Positions 12,000 to 23,086 of a stretch of 64,000 nt of DNA are shown here, one piece after another. The stretch covers positions 90,507 to 154,506 of the forward strand of contig MCFE01000147.1 in NCBI GenBank assembly GCA_002104905.1, in the 5' to 3' direction. The notes below the pieces were generated by a model, which searched no databases, was not told where the DNA came from, and saw only the letters and a list, made by a program, of their open reading frames with translations. Made by a program: the position numbers and the translations under genes. Every line of letters begins with the position of its first letter. Positions within the stretch are counted from its first letter, which is position 1. Origin of the DNA: Basidiobolus meristosporus CBS 931.73. Taxonomy: Eukaryota > Basidiobolomycota > Basidiobolomycetes > Basidiobolales > Basidiobolaceae.

Positions 12000-12510
12000 T
12001 GAGCATTCACAGTACTTTCTGGGGGTGTGGTTGCCTTTGATGAGTAAAGGGCTTTCTGAGTCCAGGTCAAGCAATTGTGATAAAATCAAAGAAACTTATT
12101 AGTGTGCTGCTGATGATTGATGACTCCCAATGGACACATGGTAATGTAGCAAGTGAGCATCCATAACACCTGTTGAGGTATGGTTACTGCACACTGTAAT
12201 ATGCATTAAGGACTCTTGTAAAGCTAGCATGATGAGCAATAAACGCACTTTACTACCACTCAGCTAATGGTTGATGACTCCTGCTAGGCATAAGTAAAAG
12301 TAGCAAGAAGGTATCCTTAAAACCTGTTAGGGTATGGTCACTGTGCACCATAAAAGTGCATTAAGAATTCTGTAAAACTAGCATCCATACTATAATAGCA
12401 TTTTAGTATCACATGGCTGACTCCTGCTATTCACAAGCAAATGAAGCAGGTGGGTATCCATAAGTCCTGTTGGGGTATGGTTACTATGCACCATAACAAT
12501 GTGTAGGAGG
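12000..12510. repeat. Degenerate tandem repeat, unit about 142-157 bp, about four copies
   Basis: A recognisable block (GGGTATGGTTACTGTGCACCATAA) recurs at about 12,021, 12,176, 12,331 and 12,473. Between the blocks, in the same order, lie 'gcattaag(a/g)a.tct(t)gtaaa(g/a)ctagcat', 'cagctaatggttgatgactcctgct' and 'gtagcaag..ggtatcc'. Copies differ by substitutions and small indels, as in an old satellite. There is no coding potential. Confidence 0.7.
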
Positions 12511-12699
12511 AACAGTACCCTTAAGGACCAGAGCCAAATATGAAAGGAAAGTGAACTACAGAGCTTCTTAAGAGCATGGGAGCAGTATGGGTAACTGCAT
12601 TCCATAAACCCCCCCCATTTCTCTACCCTTTTCCCAGCCCTTTTATAATATCTACACCCTATGTACCCTATACTTTTGACTAAGCTTCATTGCATTTGT

Positions 12700-14528
12700 A
12701 TTTCTAGAACAAAGAATACCTCATCTATCAGCTTTATCTCTTCTATTATCAATACTCCTTGGCCCTGTGTTCCACTTGATTCCCCCTACTGTGCTGCTCT
12801 CTAGTTGCCAACTATCAAACTGTACTGTGCTATCCACCTCCAAGACTCCCCTTTCAGGAAGTGCAAGTTGTATGTCAGAAAGCTTGGCAATACCAGCAGT
12901 CTGTATCAATACCATTTATCTTGCTTAGAGAGCTCAACATTCCCCATCCTAAGAACAAGACTACTATGACTGCAAGAATGAAGCCATAGTCTACATTCCT
13001 ACTGCCCTCCAGAGAGAAAGCTATCTGCCAGTGCTGAGTACTCAATCTGAGAAAAGATGTGTTGATTGGATATACCCATCTGCTGCTGTGTTCTACTTTG
13101 TGAATGAAATTAAGCCCTTCTATGGAGCTGAAATAGGATCCTTTAGAGTATCTGCCCCCCCATCATGGTCCCTTTTATGCAATCAATTGTGAAGAAAAAG
13201 CTGGCAAAACTCACTGTTTTTACCCACAAAGCTACCAAGAATGACAAGAAGTACCTTAGGAGCTACTTGAAGCTTGCCAGCTCTCTATTCTCTCTGCCAT
13301 ATGATCTTCTTTATGCCTGGCTCTTTGTGCAGCATCTGATCCTGGTCTCTGCCTCCTACTCATGGCCATGGAAGACTATTGTGGTAGTATTAAGAAAATG
13401 GGAAGCAATTGCTTCTGCCCTACAACAAAGCAACCTCTGTTGCACTAACCCAGAACAGAGAAACTTCTCCTGACAGCTGTACACCCCTCTCAGGCAATTC
13501 ACTATACTCTGTATACTCAGCTCTGGTACCAGGTTATGAACTTTGTGCCTCTGCAATCTTGCAACTCCATTACAAGAACAAGGTAAAGACTCTATAGGGC
13601 AATGAGGTCCTCTTCCAGGAAGCTACCCTCAACAGAACAGCTGGCTAACATGTTCTTCTCTACAAAGCAGTACTAAATTGCTGCTATTGATTTGGACTTG
13701 AAGACTCTGCCAACCCAACTTACACTTGATCAAGAGACTATCCGTAATATGCTCCATAGGCTTCCCAACTCTACTGCCCCAGGTGAGGACACAATCTCTG
13801 TTGAGCTTCTCAGACTAGTACAAAGGTCATGTCTGCTCTTCTGCTTCTACTGTGCTGTCAATGCTCAGCTCAGCTTTCTACTCCTGAGGATTGGTCTTTG
13901 GCTGGCACTATGCCATTGCGCAAGGGTAAAGGAGAGTATCCAGATTCCAGCTCCAGCAGGCCAATATCTTTGATATCCATCAGCAGAGAGGAGCTTGAGC
14001 TTCTGATTGTTCAAGAGATTTACTCTGACTCTCTTAAGCTTTGCCCTGCACAAATTGTCTTTGTTCCTTGCCTCTCCTTAAAATGTGCAGATATACTGAG
14101 TCAAAATCACTCTCTCCAGTCCATGTAACCCTCCATTTTGTTTGATATTACCAAGGCCTTTGATGCAGCTGACAGAAATCTGCTTTGGTTCAAGCTGCAA
14201 TGCTTCTCCAGTACATCCCTCACCCTCCATGTTAGGTCTCTGCTTCTAAACCTGCAAGCAAGAATTTGCCACCCAAGTGAACAATCAGCAGTGTTTTCAG
14301 TTCCTAATTGAGTAGTTGAAGGCTCTGAGCTTATTCCTATACTCTCTACCATCTAGCTAAGTAATCTCCCCACAATCTCAGCTAACTATCTGGTTATGCT
14401 CATTGCTGATGACATCAGAATATTCTCCTCCAATGTGTGGCATGACCTCCAAGCCATCATCCAGTATCTACATAAGAATAATCACCAGCTTTTCATTGAA
14501 AAGAGAGTACCTTTGGGTAGTATATCTA
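12700..14528 (+). pseudogene. Decayed non-LTR retrotransposon (LINE), endonuclease/RT region
   Basis: Plus-strand fragments align with the intact LINE RT at 61.8-63.4 kb. 'LSTPEDWSLAGTMPLRKGKG' (about 13,870-13,930) parallels LTTPKVWSQANVIPLYKGKG. 'SILFDITKAFDAADRNLLW' (about 14,130) parallels TILFDITKAFDSVDRALLW. An 'IADDIRI' segment near 14,405 marks the YADD catalytic box with Tyr replaced by Ile. Upstream open pieces (12,950-13,690) probably belong to the same element, but I cannot assign domains to them; the left limit is approximate. Numerous stops and frameshifts make it inactive. Confidence 0.75.
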
Positions 14529-14880
14529 TTGTAATTGTTTAGTTGCCACCTAAAGATGCATGCTAATGTTGTCATACATATCTTATTCTGTGATTAGCAT
14601 TCTGTCCTGACCAAATCCGGTGTTGGATTTATTTAAAATATTTTCACCAAGTTTTTAGGTGCCCATACTGTGATCTTTCTCAGCAGTTGTACAAAGCACC
14701 CAAATTTTGTGCACATATTCTTGGAGCCTTCCTCAGCATACTCTACTTGATAGTTTGTACAACTTTACCAAAAGTCTAGATACCATACTTTTGATTAATA
14801 TATCTCTAAGTGAATAACATACAAATCTTCCACTTCTCCACACTACTTCCAATACTCCTCAGAATATCATTTGTAAATGG
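14529..14880 (+). repeat. Diverged copia LTR (plus orientation)
   Basis: It starts TTGTAATTG and carries the LTR blocks in order: TGCCACCTAAA, GATTAGCATTCTGTCCTGACCAAAT, TATTTTCACCAAG, TTTGTGCACATATTCTTGGAGCCTTCC, then TAAGTGAATAACATA...CACTTCCAATACTCC near the end. It abuts the LINE remnant on its left and is substantially diverged from the other LTRs. Confidence 0.7.
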
Positions 14881-15187
14881 CAAAACCTTGACTTGGCCCT
14901 ATAAACTTCAAATACCATCTATACAATGGAAGTAACTGTCCCTGAACCTGGTATAGGTACACAGTAAAGTTGTTTAAATGAATTTGACTGTTGCCTGAAA
15001 ATAAGGAAACTCCAGATCTGCTGTAAATGACAAGACCCTAACATAACTAAAAGTGGGTAAATTTTGCTCAAATAAGAAGCATTAAATTGTCTTAAGGCTA
15101 TATAACTATTGCAGTCTGGCAATCAGACTCAGCACACTATTCAAGCCTGTCCAGGTGATCAGACATGATGATTAGTATTGTGATCTG

Positions 15188-15526
15188 TGTTGTAAGAGTC
15201 TTGGGGATATTGGAAGTGATTGGGAGGACAAGTAGATTATGTGGTTTTCACTTAATGATTTATTGAATGTAAAAGTAGTATTTATATTTTTGCCTGGTCT
15301 TGGCATTACAAACACATAGAATAGGTTAAGAAAGATCCCAAGAACATGTGTGCAAAGTTTGGGGCTGTTTGGACAACTTTGAGAATTTTCATGTTGTGGA
15401 TACCTGGTATTTTGGTGAAAATATTCTAAGTAAATCCCAACAAGGAATTTGGTCAGGATTTGAGGGTAATGATCTAAGTGACTTTGTCAGGTGATTATTT
15501 AGGTGGAAATACAAATTTTTACAACA
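15188..15526 (-). repeat. 3' LTR of copia copy 1
   Basis: A 339-bp LTR bounded by TGTTGTAAGAG and TTACAACA, the short terminal inverted repeat TG...CA typical of LTRs. It is adjacent to the polypurine tract on the internal side and contains an 'aataaatcatta'-like block and a TATA-like ATAAATACTAC when read on the minus strand. Confidence 0.9.
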
Positions 15527-15535
15527 TTCCCACTC
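15527..15535 (-). promoter_or_regulatory. Polypurine tract (plus-strand primer) of copia copy 1
   Basis: On the element's sense strand the bases immediately before the 3' LTR read GAGTGGGAA. A purine run touching the LTR is the usual second-strand DNA primer site of LTR retrotransposons. Confidence 0.75.
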
Positions 15536-15537
15536 AG

Positions 15538-18500
15538 CTAAATGCTCATACTAACTAGTCCTAATTTTGACCTAAGATATTCAAACTTGTCTCTAGCTAA
15601 TGGTTTGGTAAGCATGTCTGCAATCATTTCATCTGTAGGACAGTAAACTAAGGTAACTAAGTTATTCTCTATAGCTTCACGTATGAAATGATGTCTAATA
15701 TCTATGTGCATGGTTCTAGCATGAAAAGTTGGATTTCTACCTAATTGTATACATCCTTGATTATCTTGAAATAAAGTAATAGGCATTTTTTGACATATGC
15801 CTAAATCTGTGAAAAGCTTTCTTAACCACATTGCTTCTTTTGTAGGTTCACAGGCTGTCATGTACTCTGCCTCTGTGGTAGAAAGTGCCACAGTTGGTTG
15901 CTTTCTTGAGTTCCATGAAATTGCTCCTTTACAGTAAAGAAGGGTGTTTCCTGTGGTGGATCTTCTGTCTTCCAAATTTTGTCCCCAATCAGCATCAGAG
16001 TATCCCACAAGATCCTGTTCTGAATCCTTATAAGTGTATCTTAAGCAGATATCAGCAGTTTCTTTTAGGTATTTAAAAATCTGCTTAACTGCTGCAATAT
16101 GATCAGATCCATAGTTCTGATTATGTTGGCTGACAACTGCCACTGAATATGAGATATCTGGACATGTTCCAAGCACAATATACACCAGGCTGCCTACCAT
16201 AGACTGATAAGGAAAATCAGGGCTTTCAGATGGAACCAATTTGGTGCTTCTTTAGTATATCTTGAATATACTTGGATTGGCTTATGGTAATAGTCTGGGT
16301 ACTGCTGTCTATGGAGAACTTAATCCCAAAGTAGTAACTAAGTTCTCCTAGATTGGACATCTTGAACTCCTTAGATAGGCTGAATTTAGTCTCTTCCAAT
16401 GTTTCTAGGTTATTGGTGGCTATAATAAGATCATCCACATATAGAGCTAATAGAACTGGATTTGCTCTATCTGGCTTATAGTATATACTATAGTCAGCAT
16501 TACTCCTTTTGAAACTCAAAGATTCCAAGTAAAAATCTATCTTGCATTTCCAGGCTCTTGGTAATTGTTTGAGACCATAAAGTGACTTTTTAAGCTTGCA
16601 GACCAAATGGGGTTTATCTTGGTCAACAAACCCATTAGGCCAGTCCATATACACATCCTGATCATCCCATCAGGCTGGTCCATATACACATCCTCATCAA
16701 GTTCACCATTCAAAAATGCAGCTTTTACATCCATTTGATGAATAAAAAACTTATATTTGGCTGCAATTACCAATATTGATCTGATAGAATTAAACTTGGC
16801 TACCAGTGCAAAGGTCTCAGTAGAGTCAAGTTCTTTTGTTTGAGAGTACCCTTTGGCCACAAGTCTTGCTTTGTATCTTTCACTTGTACCATCAACCTTG
16901 AATTTTGTCTTGAAGACCCACCTGCATCCAATTGATTTTTGGTTGATTGGTAATTTGACTAAGTCCCAAGTTTGATTTTCCAACAGGGTCTAATATTCCT
17001 CAGTGATTGCAGATCTCCAAAACTTTGTCTGAGGGCTATTTAGGGCCTCTTTTACAGTATGGGGCTCATCAATATGGACTGAATCAGCATAGGCTAAGTT
17101 TGTACCCTCATTGATATAGTAATTTAGGCTATTTCTTGTCTGATTTGATCTCCAGGCATTTGATACTGAAATGATCACTTCTGGAATATTCCTGGGCACT
17201 GATTCAGGCTGAACTGCGGTTGTAGAGTTCTCTGGAGTGAAAAAAAAACTTCATTGTTTTGCTCTGATTCAATCCTGACAATTGTAGGACTTTGGATCAA
17301 ATTTTTGTCATCATCTGATGTCATTTTTTGTGAAAATTGTGAATTTTCATCAAACAACACATCCCTGGACTTGATTAGCTTCTTTGCTTTGGTATTGTAG
17401 AGTCTTTATGCTTTACTCTCATTGCAGTAGCCCAAGAATATTCATTTTACACTTTTTTGCTCAAATTTTGACTGATTTCCAGGCTGTTTCTTGGCATATG
17501 CTGTACATCCAAATATTCTTAGATGTTCTGTGCTTGATTTATATCCATACCATGCTTCAAATGAAGTAGAATCACAAAGTATTCTGTTAAAACTCCTATT
17601 TTTAAGGTATACAGCTGTGGCAACTGATTCCACCCACAAATCATAGGATAATTTTTGAGCATGGATCATAGGTCTTGCCATATCAATTATTGATCTGTTT
17701 GCACATTCTGCTACTCCATTTTGCTGTGGGGAGTATGGTACAGTAGTCTCTTGCTGTATCCCATGAATGTTGCAGAAGTGGATGAAGAGTTTTGAGGTAT
17801 ATTCTCCACCATTGTCAGAGTGTATTTTCTTGATTTTTTCACCAGTTTCTCTCTCCACCATGGCTTTAAACTCCCTGAGCTTAGACAGAGCTTCTTCCTT
17901 TCTCTCCATGAAGTAGACCCATGTGTATCTTGTATAATCATCAATAAAAGTGATTAAATACTTCATCCCGCCTAAGGATAAATTTTGCATAGGTCCACAC
18001 AGATCTGAGTGAATTAGATCTAATTTTTTCTTAGTTTTGATTAATCCAGAGCTCTTGAACAGTTGTCTGGCTTGTTTCCCATATATGCAGGCTTCACAGT
18101 GCTCCAAATTAGCTGGGGGATCAATTTTTACTCCGGAAATTAGCTGATCTTTGATCATTTTACGCAAATAATCAAGATTGATATGTCCAAATCTCCTGCG
18201 CCAAAGCATTGGTGTTTCTTCAATTAATTTACTTATATTGGCTACCAGATATGATGGAATATAAGTCAACTTGTATAGATTCTGATCTCTGATGCCCAAA
18301 GCAATATGGGCACCATTTTGATCAGTGATCCTGCATCCAGAATTGTCAAAACTGAAACTGAGTCCTTCTGCTGTGGCCTTACTTACAGAGAGTAGGTTCT
18401 TGGCTATTTTTGGTACATAGAGTACTTCTTTAAAGGTCAGTATATGGCTTCCTTCACTGCTTCTAAGGTTTGCTTGGATAGTTCCTTCTCCCACTGCATC

Positions 18501-18635
18501 AAGCATTCTATTGTCTAACATGAAAACCTTCTTAATTGGAGTTTCTTGATATTGGGTAAAAAGTTTTTTTGGTGTGTAAAGTGTTGGGAAGCTCCAGAGT
18601 CAATATACCACGTCTGAGAATCCTTGTTTGTGGTC
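15538..18635 (-). pseudogene. Copia pol: protease, integrase, RT, RNase H (frameshifted)
   Basis: Pol of copia copy 1, needed for polyprotein cleavage, cDNA synthesis and integration. The protease active site DSGA is at about 18,600. It is followed by the gag-pre-integrase domain with an H...H...CEAC zinc finger at about 18,200-18,090. The integrase core, beginning with DLIHSDLCGPM and containing the 'FIDDYTRYTW' block, runs to about 17,650. RT has 'GCRWVFKTKFK' at about 16,920 and the YVDD box ('ALYVDDLIIA') near 16,435. RNase H ends with 'LSTTEAEYMTAC' and 'TKPLARDKF'. Frameshifts fall after the protease (about 18,565), in the integrase-RT linker (about 17,440-17,200) and twice in RT (about 16,650 and 16,230). 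A short duplicated DVYMDxPxG stretch lies near 16,640-16,690. Confidence 0.92.
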
Positions 18636-18639
18636 ATAT

Positions 18640-19456
18640 TTAGTGCAGATATGAATAGTCTATCTTCAGTTTTGCAGCATTTCCATACTCAGGCTTCTTT
18701 TGCTGGTTATCTTTCTTTTTGAGACACCAGTCTGATGTGTGTCCTTTCCTTTTGCAGTAGTTGCAAAATAGGCTGCTGTTGCCTTTGTAGGGTCTTGGGT
18801 ACCTCCTTTGTTGGTTATCATTGCTTATTAAAGCATTTTCTTCTTCCTTCTTATTGGCACTTGATTTTCTTAATTCTTCATCCAGGAGCCTTCCATATAC
18901 ATAATTTAAGGTCAAACCTTCAGTTCTGGACTCTAGAGCTGATACAAGGCCCTGAAACTTGTCTGTCAGGCTATTCAGGATGGTAACTATCACATCCTCA
19001 TCAGTAGTCGGTACGCCCACAGATTCCATCTCATCTACCAGCAGGGTAATTCTGTTAATTAGATTTTTCATTTCTTCTCCTGGCAGCATCTTTGTAGTAA
19101 AGAATTTTTGTCTCAGATACATTTTCTTGGCAGCTGAGCATGACTGGTAGGTGTCTTCTAATGCCTTCCAGGCATTCTTTGCTGTTTTTGCTCTTGAGCA
19201 TTGAATTAGCAATTTGTCCTTGACATTAAGGCAGTGCAGTTAAAGGCACTTTGTTCTTTCTTCTGGTACTTCAAGGCTTCCTCTCCCATGTTTTTAGGAG
19301 GGCATTCTTCTCCCATGACAATATCCCAAAGGCCTCTTTCTTGTAGTAGCATCTTCATCTTCACCTTCCACACTTGGTAGTTAGATTCATCCAACTTTTC
19401 AGCAGAGGGAAAAATTCCAGTAATAGCAGTAGTAGACATTGCAGAGAGTGACAGCT
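18640..19456 (-). pseudogene. Copia gag with CCHC zinc knuckle (frameshifted)
   Basis: Gag, the capsid protein that packages element RNA. It starts at 'MSPKLSLSAMSTTAITG' just inside the primer site and contains the UBN2/gag-polypeptide region ('NAWKALEDTYQSCSAAKK...LRQKF'). It ends with a CCHC knuckle CNYCKRKGHTSDWC. A single-base loss near 19,220 breaks it after 'SAFNC', and a second shift before the end disconnects it from pol. In the sister copy at 59 kb gag and pol share one frame, so the ancestor probably had one continuous gag-pol ORF. Confidence 0.88.
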
Positions 19457-19470
19457 TGGGGCTCATAACC
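19455..19470 (-). promoter_or_regulatory. Primer binding site complementary to initiator tRNA-Met anticodon arm
   Basis: Immediately inside the 5' LTR the sense strand reads GGTTATGAGCCCC. This is the complement of GGGGCTCATAACC, whose GGGCUCAUAACC core is the conserved anticodon stem-loop of initiator tRNA-Met. Pairing with the middle of the tRNA rather than its CCA end implies a cleaved half-tRNA primer, as described for Drosophila copia. Confidence 0.8.
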
Positions 19471-19710
19471 TGTTGTAAGAGTCTTGGAGATATTGGAAGG
19501 GATTGGGAGCACAAGTAGATTATGTGGTTTTCACTTAATGATTTATTGAATGTAAAAGTAGTATTTATACTTTTGCCTGGTCTTGGCATAACAAACACAC
19601 AGAATAGGTTAAGGAAGGTCCCATGAACATGTGTGCAAAGTTTGGGGCTGTTTGGACAACTTTGAGAATTTTCATGTTCTGGGTACCTGGTATTTTGGTG
19701 AAAATATTCC
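19471..19710 (-). repeat. 5' LTR of copia copy 1 (truncated)
   Basis: About 240 bp nearly identical to the corresponding part of the 3' LTR, from TGTTGTAAGAG to 'gtgaaaatattc'. The last 100 bp or so are missing and are replaced by gag sequence of another copia copy. Confidence 0.88.
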
Positions 19711-19883
19711 AGAGAGCACTCTTCTCCCATGACTACTTCCTAAAGGCCTCTTTCTTATGGCTTTATTGTTGACCTCAACCTAGGGACTTGATAGTTTGAT
19801 CCATGCAGCTTTTTGGCAGAGGCAGACTTGCAGTAAAAGAAGCTGAGAGTATTCTTGAGAGTGACTGCTAGAAGCTCATATCC
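19711..19883 (-). pseudogene. Gag fragment of an older copia copy
   Basis: Minus-strand sequence corresponds to the first part of copia gag (the region around 'QERGLWDIVMGEEC' and 'KLDxSNYQ') with substitutions and indels. It is followed outward by a primer-site-like ctagaagctcatatcc and another LTR, so it is the 5' start of a distinct, older element truncated by copy 1. Confidence 0.7.
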
Positions 19884-20231
19884 AGATGCAGTGGTGTTGG
19901 AGATATTGTAAGTGAATGGGAGAAGTAATATATTTGTTGGTTCTCATGTAATGATTTATTGAATGTAAAAGTAGTGATGAAGCTTTTGCATGGTCTTAGC
20001 ACAACAAACAAGCAAGATGTTCCCAGGAAGGTCTCATGAGCATGTTTGGCAAGTTTGGGGTTGTCCGGACAACATTGAGAAATCACATGTTCTGGGAACC
20101 TAATATTTTGATGAAACTATTTCAAGTAAATCCCAACAAGAAATTTGGTCAGAATTCTCCATGATTTGGAGACTGTGATCCAAGTGGCCAAGTCAGGTGA
20201 AGGTATAGGTGTAATCACACAAGTTATAACA
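19884..20231 (-). repeat. Older copia LTR (minus orientation)
   Basis: Roughly 348 bp with the same ordered LTR blocks (GATATTG, AATGATTTATTGAATGTAAAAGTAGT, GGTCTTAGCA, 'caagtttggggttgt', AAATCCCAACAAG) and an ATAACA end. It is clearly more diverged than the copy 1 LTRs. The left end is not exact. Confidence 0.75.
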
Positions 20232-20254
20232 TAGCAAACTTGGGGCTTGAAATC

Positions 20255-20545
20255 TGTTGCAAGATCCATGGGAGTACCGGAAGTTATCTGGAGAGCCAGA
20301 AAAATTGCATGCTGTTCACTTGCAGTTTTATTGAGTTCAAATAGAATATTGATACTTGTAGTGGAGCTATGTAAGACCAATGAGAGGAATGCATTGAGGA
20401 AGGTCTCGGCATGCTGTTGGCAAAGCTCGGGGGCTTCTTGACAAGTTTGGGAGATTTGATCATTTTCAGGCCGTCACTGATTCTAGGAATTCGCTGATAT
20501 CAGACAGAATACATCTTGGATTAGTAGCACGTGATGTAGCAATAA
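20255..20545 (-). repeat. Third, most diverged copia LTR in the stack
   Basis: It begins TGTTGCAAGATCC and is preceded on the internal side by a primer-site-like 'acttggggcttgaaatc'. Block order (TTTTATTGAGTTCAAATAG, 'gaggaaggtctcggcatg', 'caaagctcgggggctt') matches the family LTR, but identity is low and GC is higher. Confidence 0.6.
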
Positions 20546-20812
20546 GCTAAGCAGAACCTTATGCTATACGAGTGGTTTAGGTGTAAACCAAATATCAACA
20601 ACCACACCTTGCTTTACTCCAAAAGAGCAACCTAATGGACTTCCAGGAAGTTAACAACCATAGCTCTTTCAAGGTGGCTCAGAAAGCTATATTCCAACAT
20701 AATCAAGGAAGTATACAATTAGAGAGAGAGATCGAACTTTTCATGCTAGAACTAAGCACATAGATGTTAGACATCGTTTCATCCAGGAAGCTGTAGATCG
20801 TAATTAGGCCTA
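20546..20812 (+). pseudogene. Copia RNase H C-terminal fragment
   Basis: Near 20,695-20,810 the plus strand encodes broken pieces such as 'NQGSIQL' and 'FHARTKHIDVRHRFIQEA', shifting between frames. They match NQGCIQL and FHARTMHIDIRHHFIREA in the RNase H of copia copy 1. It marks the right edge of the left transposon cluster and is non-functional. Confidence 0.65.
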
Positions 20813-22059
20813 GTTAATATGAACATTTAGAGAAACAGCCAGTGGAGCTCGGTTCGACCAACCCCACAACCAACTGAAGCTCCTCCAATTCATGGATGCT
20901 TTATCGATGGACCGTTTCACGTGATGAGGTACGCCCGACACATAAACTACCCTGAGGTGGATGCACCGCGATGCAGGTGTAGTTCCCTCAGTTGGCCGTA
21001 CCAACTGGAAGCCTTGGCTGGACCGAAACCCATCGTGTGACGGGGTTTGGACGACTCCGCTGGGGGCTGGGCGGGCATTAACCTTGCTCGACGATCCGGA
21101 GAAGTTATCACGGGGTTCGGAGCACTTGCACCACCTCAAGACATCATTGCCCTACTGGGTTTCGGATCCACCCAGTGGTGAGCGAGGCCGAGACTCCACG
21201 TCCCATCGGTATGGAACCAATGCGGTAGATCGATAATATGGCATTGGTTGGGTGATGGACTTGACCTGTCCAAGGATCACCACATTAGAGCTTAGAAGAT
21301 GGGAGGGATAAGTGGATACAAATGGGAGGACAAAGGTTTCGATGGTAGGCGGGCCAATCTATCCCAACATATCACCAGCATCTTGATCCAACAACAAACA
21401 CCTCTCGACCCTGGCCATGGTGACCTCGATGATGATCAACATCAAATCTGGCTCACCTAACGAGCCATGGCGAAGGAATCTGCTTAGGTTCGCAACCGAC
21501 CCTCCAATAGAACCCAGTCCAACCAATGAGCCTCCTCCCAAACCAACCAACTTCGTCGCACCATTCCGGGTGGGCCAATCAGCCGGGGGCAGCGGAAGAG
21601 GGACCTGGATGATCATCTGGGACCAATGGGACGGCCAGATCGGACTGCTCGTTTCGAGATGGATTCTCACTGATGGCGATTATCAGTGGCCAGGTGGATG
21701 TCCATGTTGATTGATAATCTTGGCACTGCTCATTGGAGGAGCCCATTTGTGGGGAGGTGGGAGGGCCTTTAAGCACACGAGGATCTGGCGAGAATTCAGT
21801 TTCGGTCTCTCCTCCTTTCGCCTGTTGGGATTCATGGGTTCAAGCTTGACACTGACGTTGAGACACTGATCGACTTTCCCCTGCACCCTAGCAACCCACT
21901 CACGTACGTATCCCTCCACACACATACACGCACACCCACACCCACACCCACACGCGCGCGCGCGCACGTCCAGCGGATTTTCTTTCGTTCACCTAGACGA
22001 TTCCCAGCGACTCGCCCAAAGTGGCGTCCAATACGTTATTGTCCTCTTTCGTAGAGGCG
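20813..22059. other. Intergenic region, no confident gene
   Basis: Base composition shifts here from AT-rich repeat DNA to more balanced, unique-looking sequence. Several overlapping open stretches of about 90-110 codons exist on both strands (20,810-21,240 and 21,359-21,710), but none has a recognisable motif, an obvious start context or splice pattern. I treat the region as the 5' flank of the Myb/SANT-like gene. Confidence 0.4.
21917..21968. repeat. (CA)n / (CCCACA)n / (CG)n simple repeat
   Basis: A 50-bp alternating purine-pyrimidine tract: CACACA with variants, then three CCCACA units, then about six CG dinucleotides and CACG. It lies 90-140 bp upstream of the first candidate start of the next gene. 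Confidence 0.85.
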
Positions 22060-23086
22060 ATGTCGAACTCCAGAGCTGGACCGCCCCCCACCACACCGGA
22101 CACCAGCTCGCTTCACCAGCATTCCCACACCCACGCCACGCCCACGCCCAACCCCACCCGCACCCGCACCACCACCCTCTGAACGAGATCGCCACCACGT
22201 CCAGCCCCGGAGGCAGCAATTCCCAACGAAACAAGCGGCAGAAGTTCTCCACGGACGAGACGTATTTTCTGCTGACTGCGCTGAAGGATGTGCTCAGTCT
22301 GTACCCTACCACCACCCGGAACAAGGAGCAAGTTGGTTGGAAGGTGATCCACGAGATGTTCACCCAGAAATTCCCCGACAAACCGGCCACCGTGGACCAG
22401 CTATACTACAAGTAAGTGACCATTCTACCCCCTCTCCCCCAAAGGTCGACACTCCGGCGGGAACCCGCCGGAGACCCGGACGCGCGGGCTGATCCCCGGC
22501 CAGTCGCCACCCCATCCCGCGAGCCCACCTTTGCGTAGGATTGATTGTCAACGAGCAGTGGGCTAATCGAGCGTTTAGATTCAAGAACCTGCGATCCGCG
22601 GTCAACGCATACCGACGATCCAGGCCGGCCCACATACAATACGACCTACCGATCGAGAAGCCGAAGTACTGCGACCTGGTGCTGTCGATCATCGAGAACG
22701 AGACCCCGGAAAGATCCAGCACGGAGGACTCCCTGGACCCCGCGATGGTGGACAAACTGGTGGACCAGCGGATACGGTTTCGGGAGGAGGCGGAGAAGCA
22801 GCTGGCGGAGCTGCAGGCGGCCAAACGTAAGGTCTCCGACGACGGGGCCCACCTCGACTCCCCCGCCGCCAAACAGCTCAAGAAGGACTGGCAGGGAAGG
22901 CTGATGGACCTGCTCGAGGAAAGCCACCATCTGCAACACGAGAGCCTCGCCCTCCAGAAACAGTACCTGAAGGTGACCCAGGAGAGTCTGCGGCTTCAGC
23001 AGGAATGCGTGGCCGAGCTGAAGAAGGAGAACTCCCGCGGGAATGAGTTGCTCGAGAGGTTGATCGATGCTTTTCTCAAGAAGTGA
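22060..23086 (+). CDS. Myb/SANT-like (trihelix-type) DNA-binding protein with C-terminal coiled coil
   Basis: A probable transcriptional regulator. Exon 1 encodes the first helices of a Myb/SANT-like domain ('KFSTDETYFLLTALKDVL', then 'VGWKVIHEMF'). An intron at 22,412-22,578 (GTAAGT...TTTAG) joins 'TVDQLYY' to 'KFKNLRSAVNAYRR', recreating the classic third helix. I chose this acceptor because it alone keeps the frame and completes the motif; the nearer TAG at 22,538 does not. The C-terminal about 90 residues are Leu/Gln/Glu heptad-rich ('HHLQHESLALQKQYLKVTQE'), a likely dimerising coiled coil. The 5' end is unresolved: the ATG at 22,060 is in another frame from the domain, so an upstream exon, intron or indel is likely. 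No specific family member is recognised. Confidence 0.7.

Larger units (their letters stand above)
15188..19710 (-). mobile_element. Ty1/copia retrotransposon, nearly full length (copy 1)
   Basis: The element is on the minus strand. In element order it has a 5' LTR (19,710-19,471, missing its outer about 100 bp), a primer binding site, gag with a zinc knuckle, protease, integrase, reverse transcriptase, RNase H, a polypurine tract and a 3' LTR (15,526-15,188). The order protease-integrase-RT-RNase H is diagnostic of Ty1/copia (Pseudoviridae type). The coding region is interrupted by several frameshifts, so this copy is probably not autonomous. The outer end of the 5' LTR is replaced by another copia fragment, indicating nested or recombined insertions. 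Confidence 0.93.

Noticed and set aside
20813-21240. Gene candidates on both strands (about 90-110 codons)
   Set aside because: Overlapping frames on both strands, no motif, no splice support; insufficient to call.
22113-22881. Minus-strand open frames opposite the Myb/SANT-like gene
   Set aside because: GC-rich antisense frames without motifs; the plus strand has a recognisable domain and splice sites.
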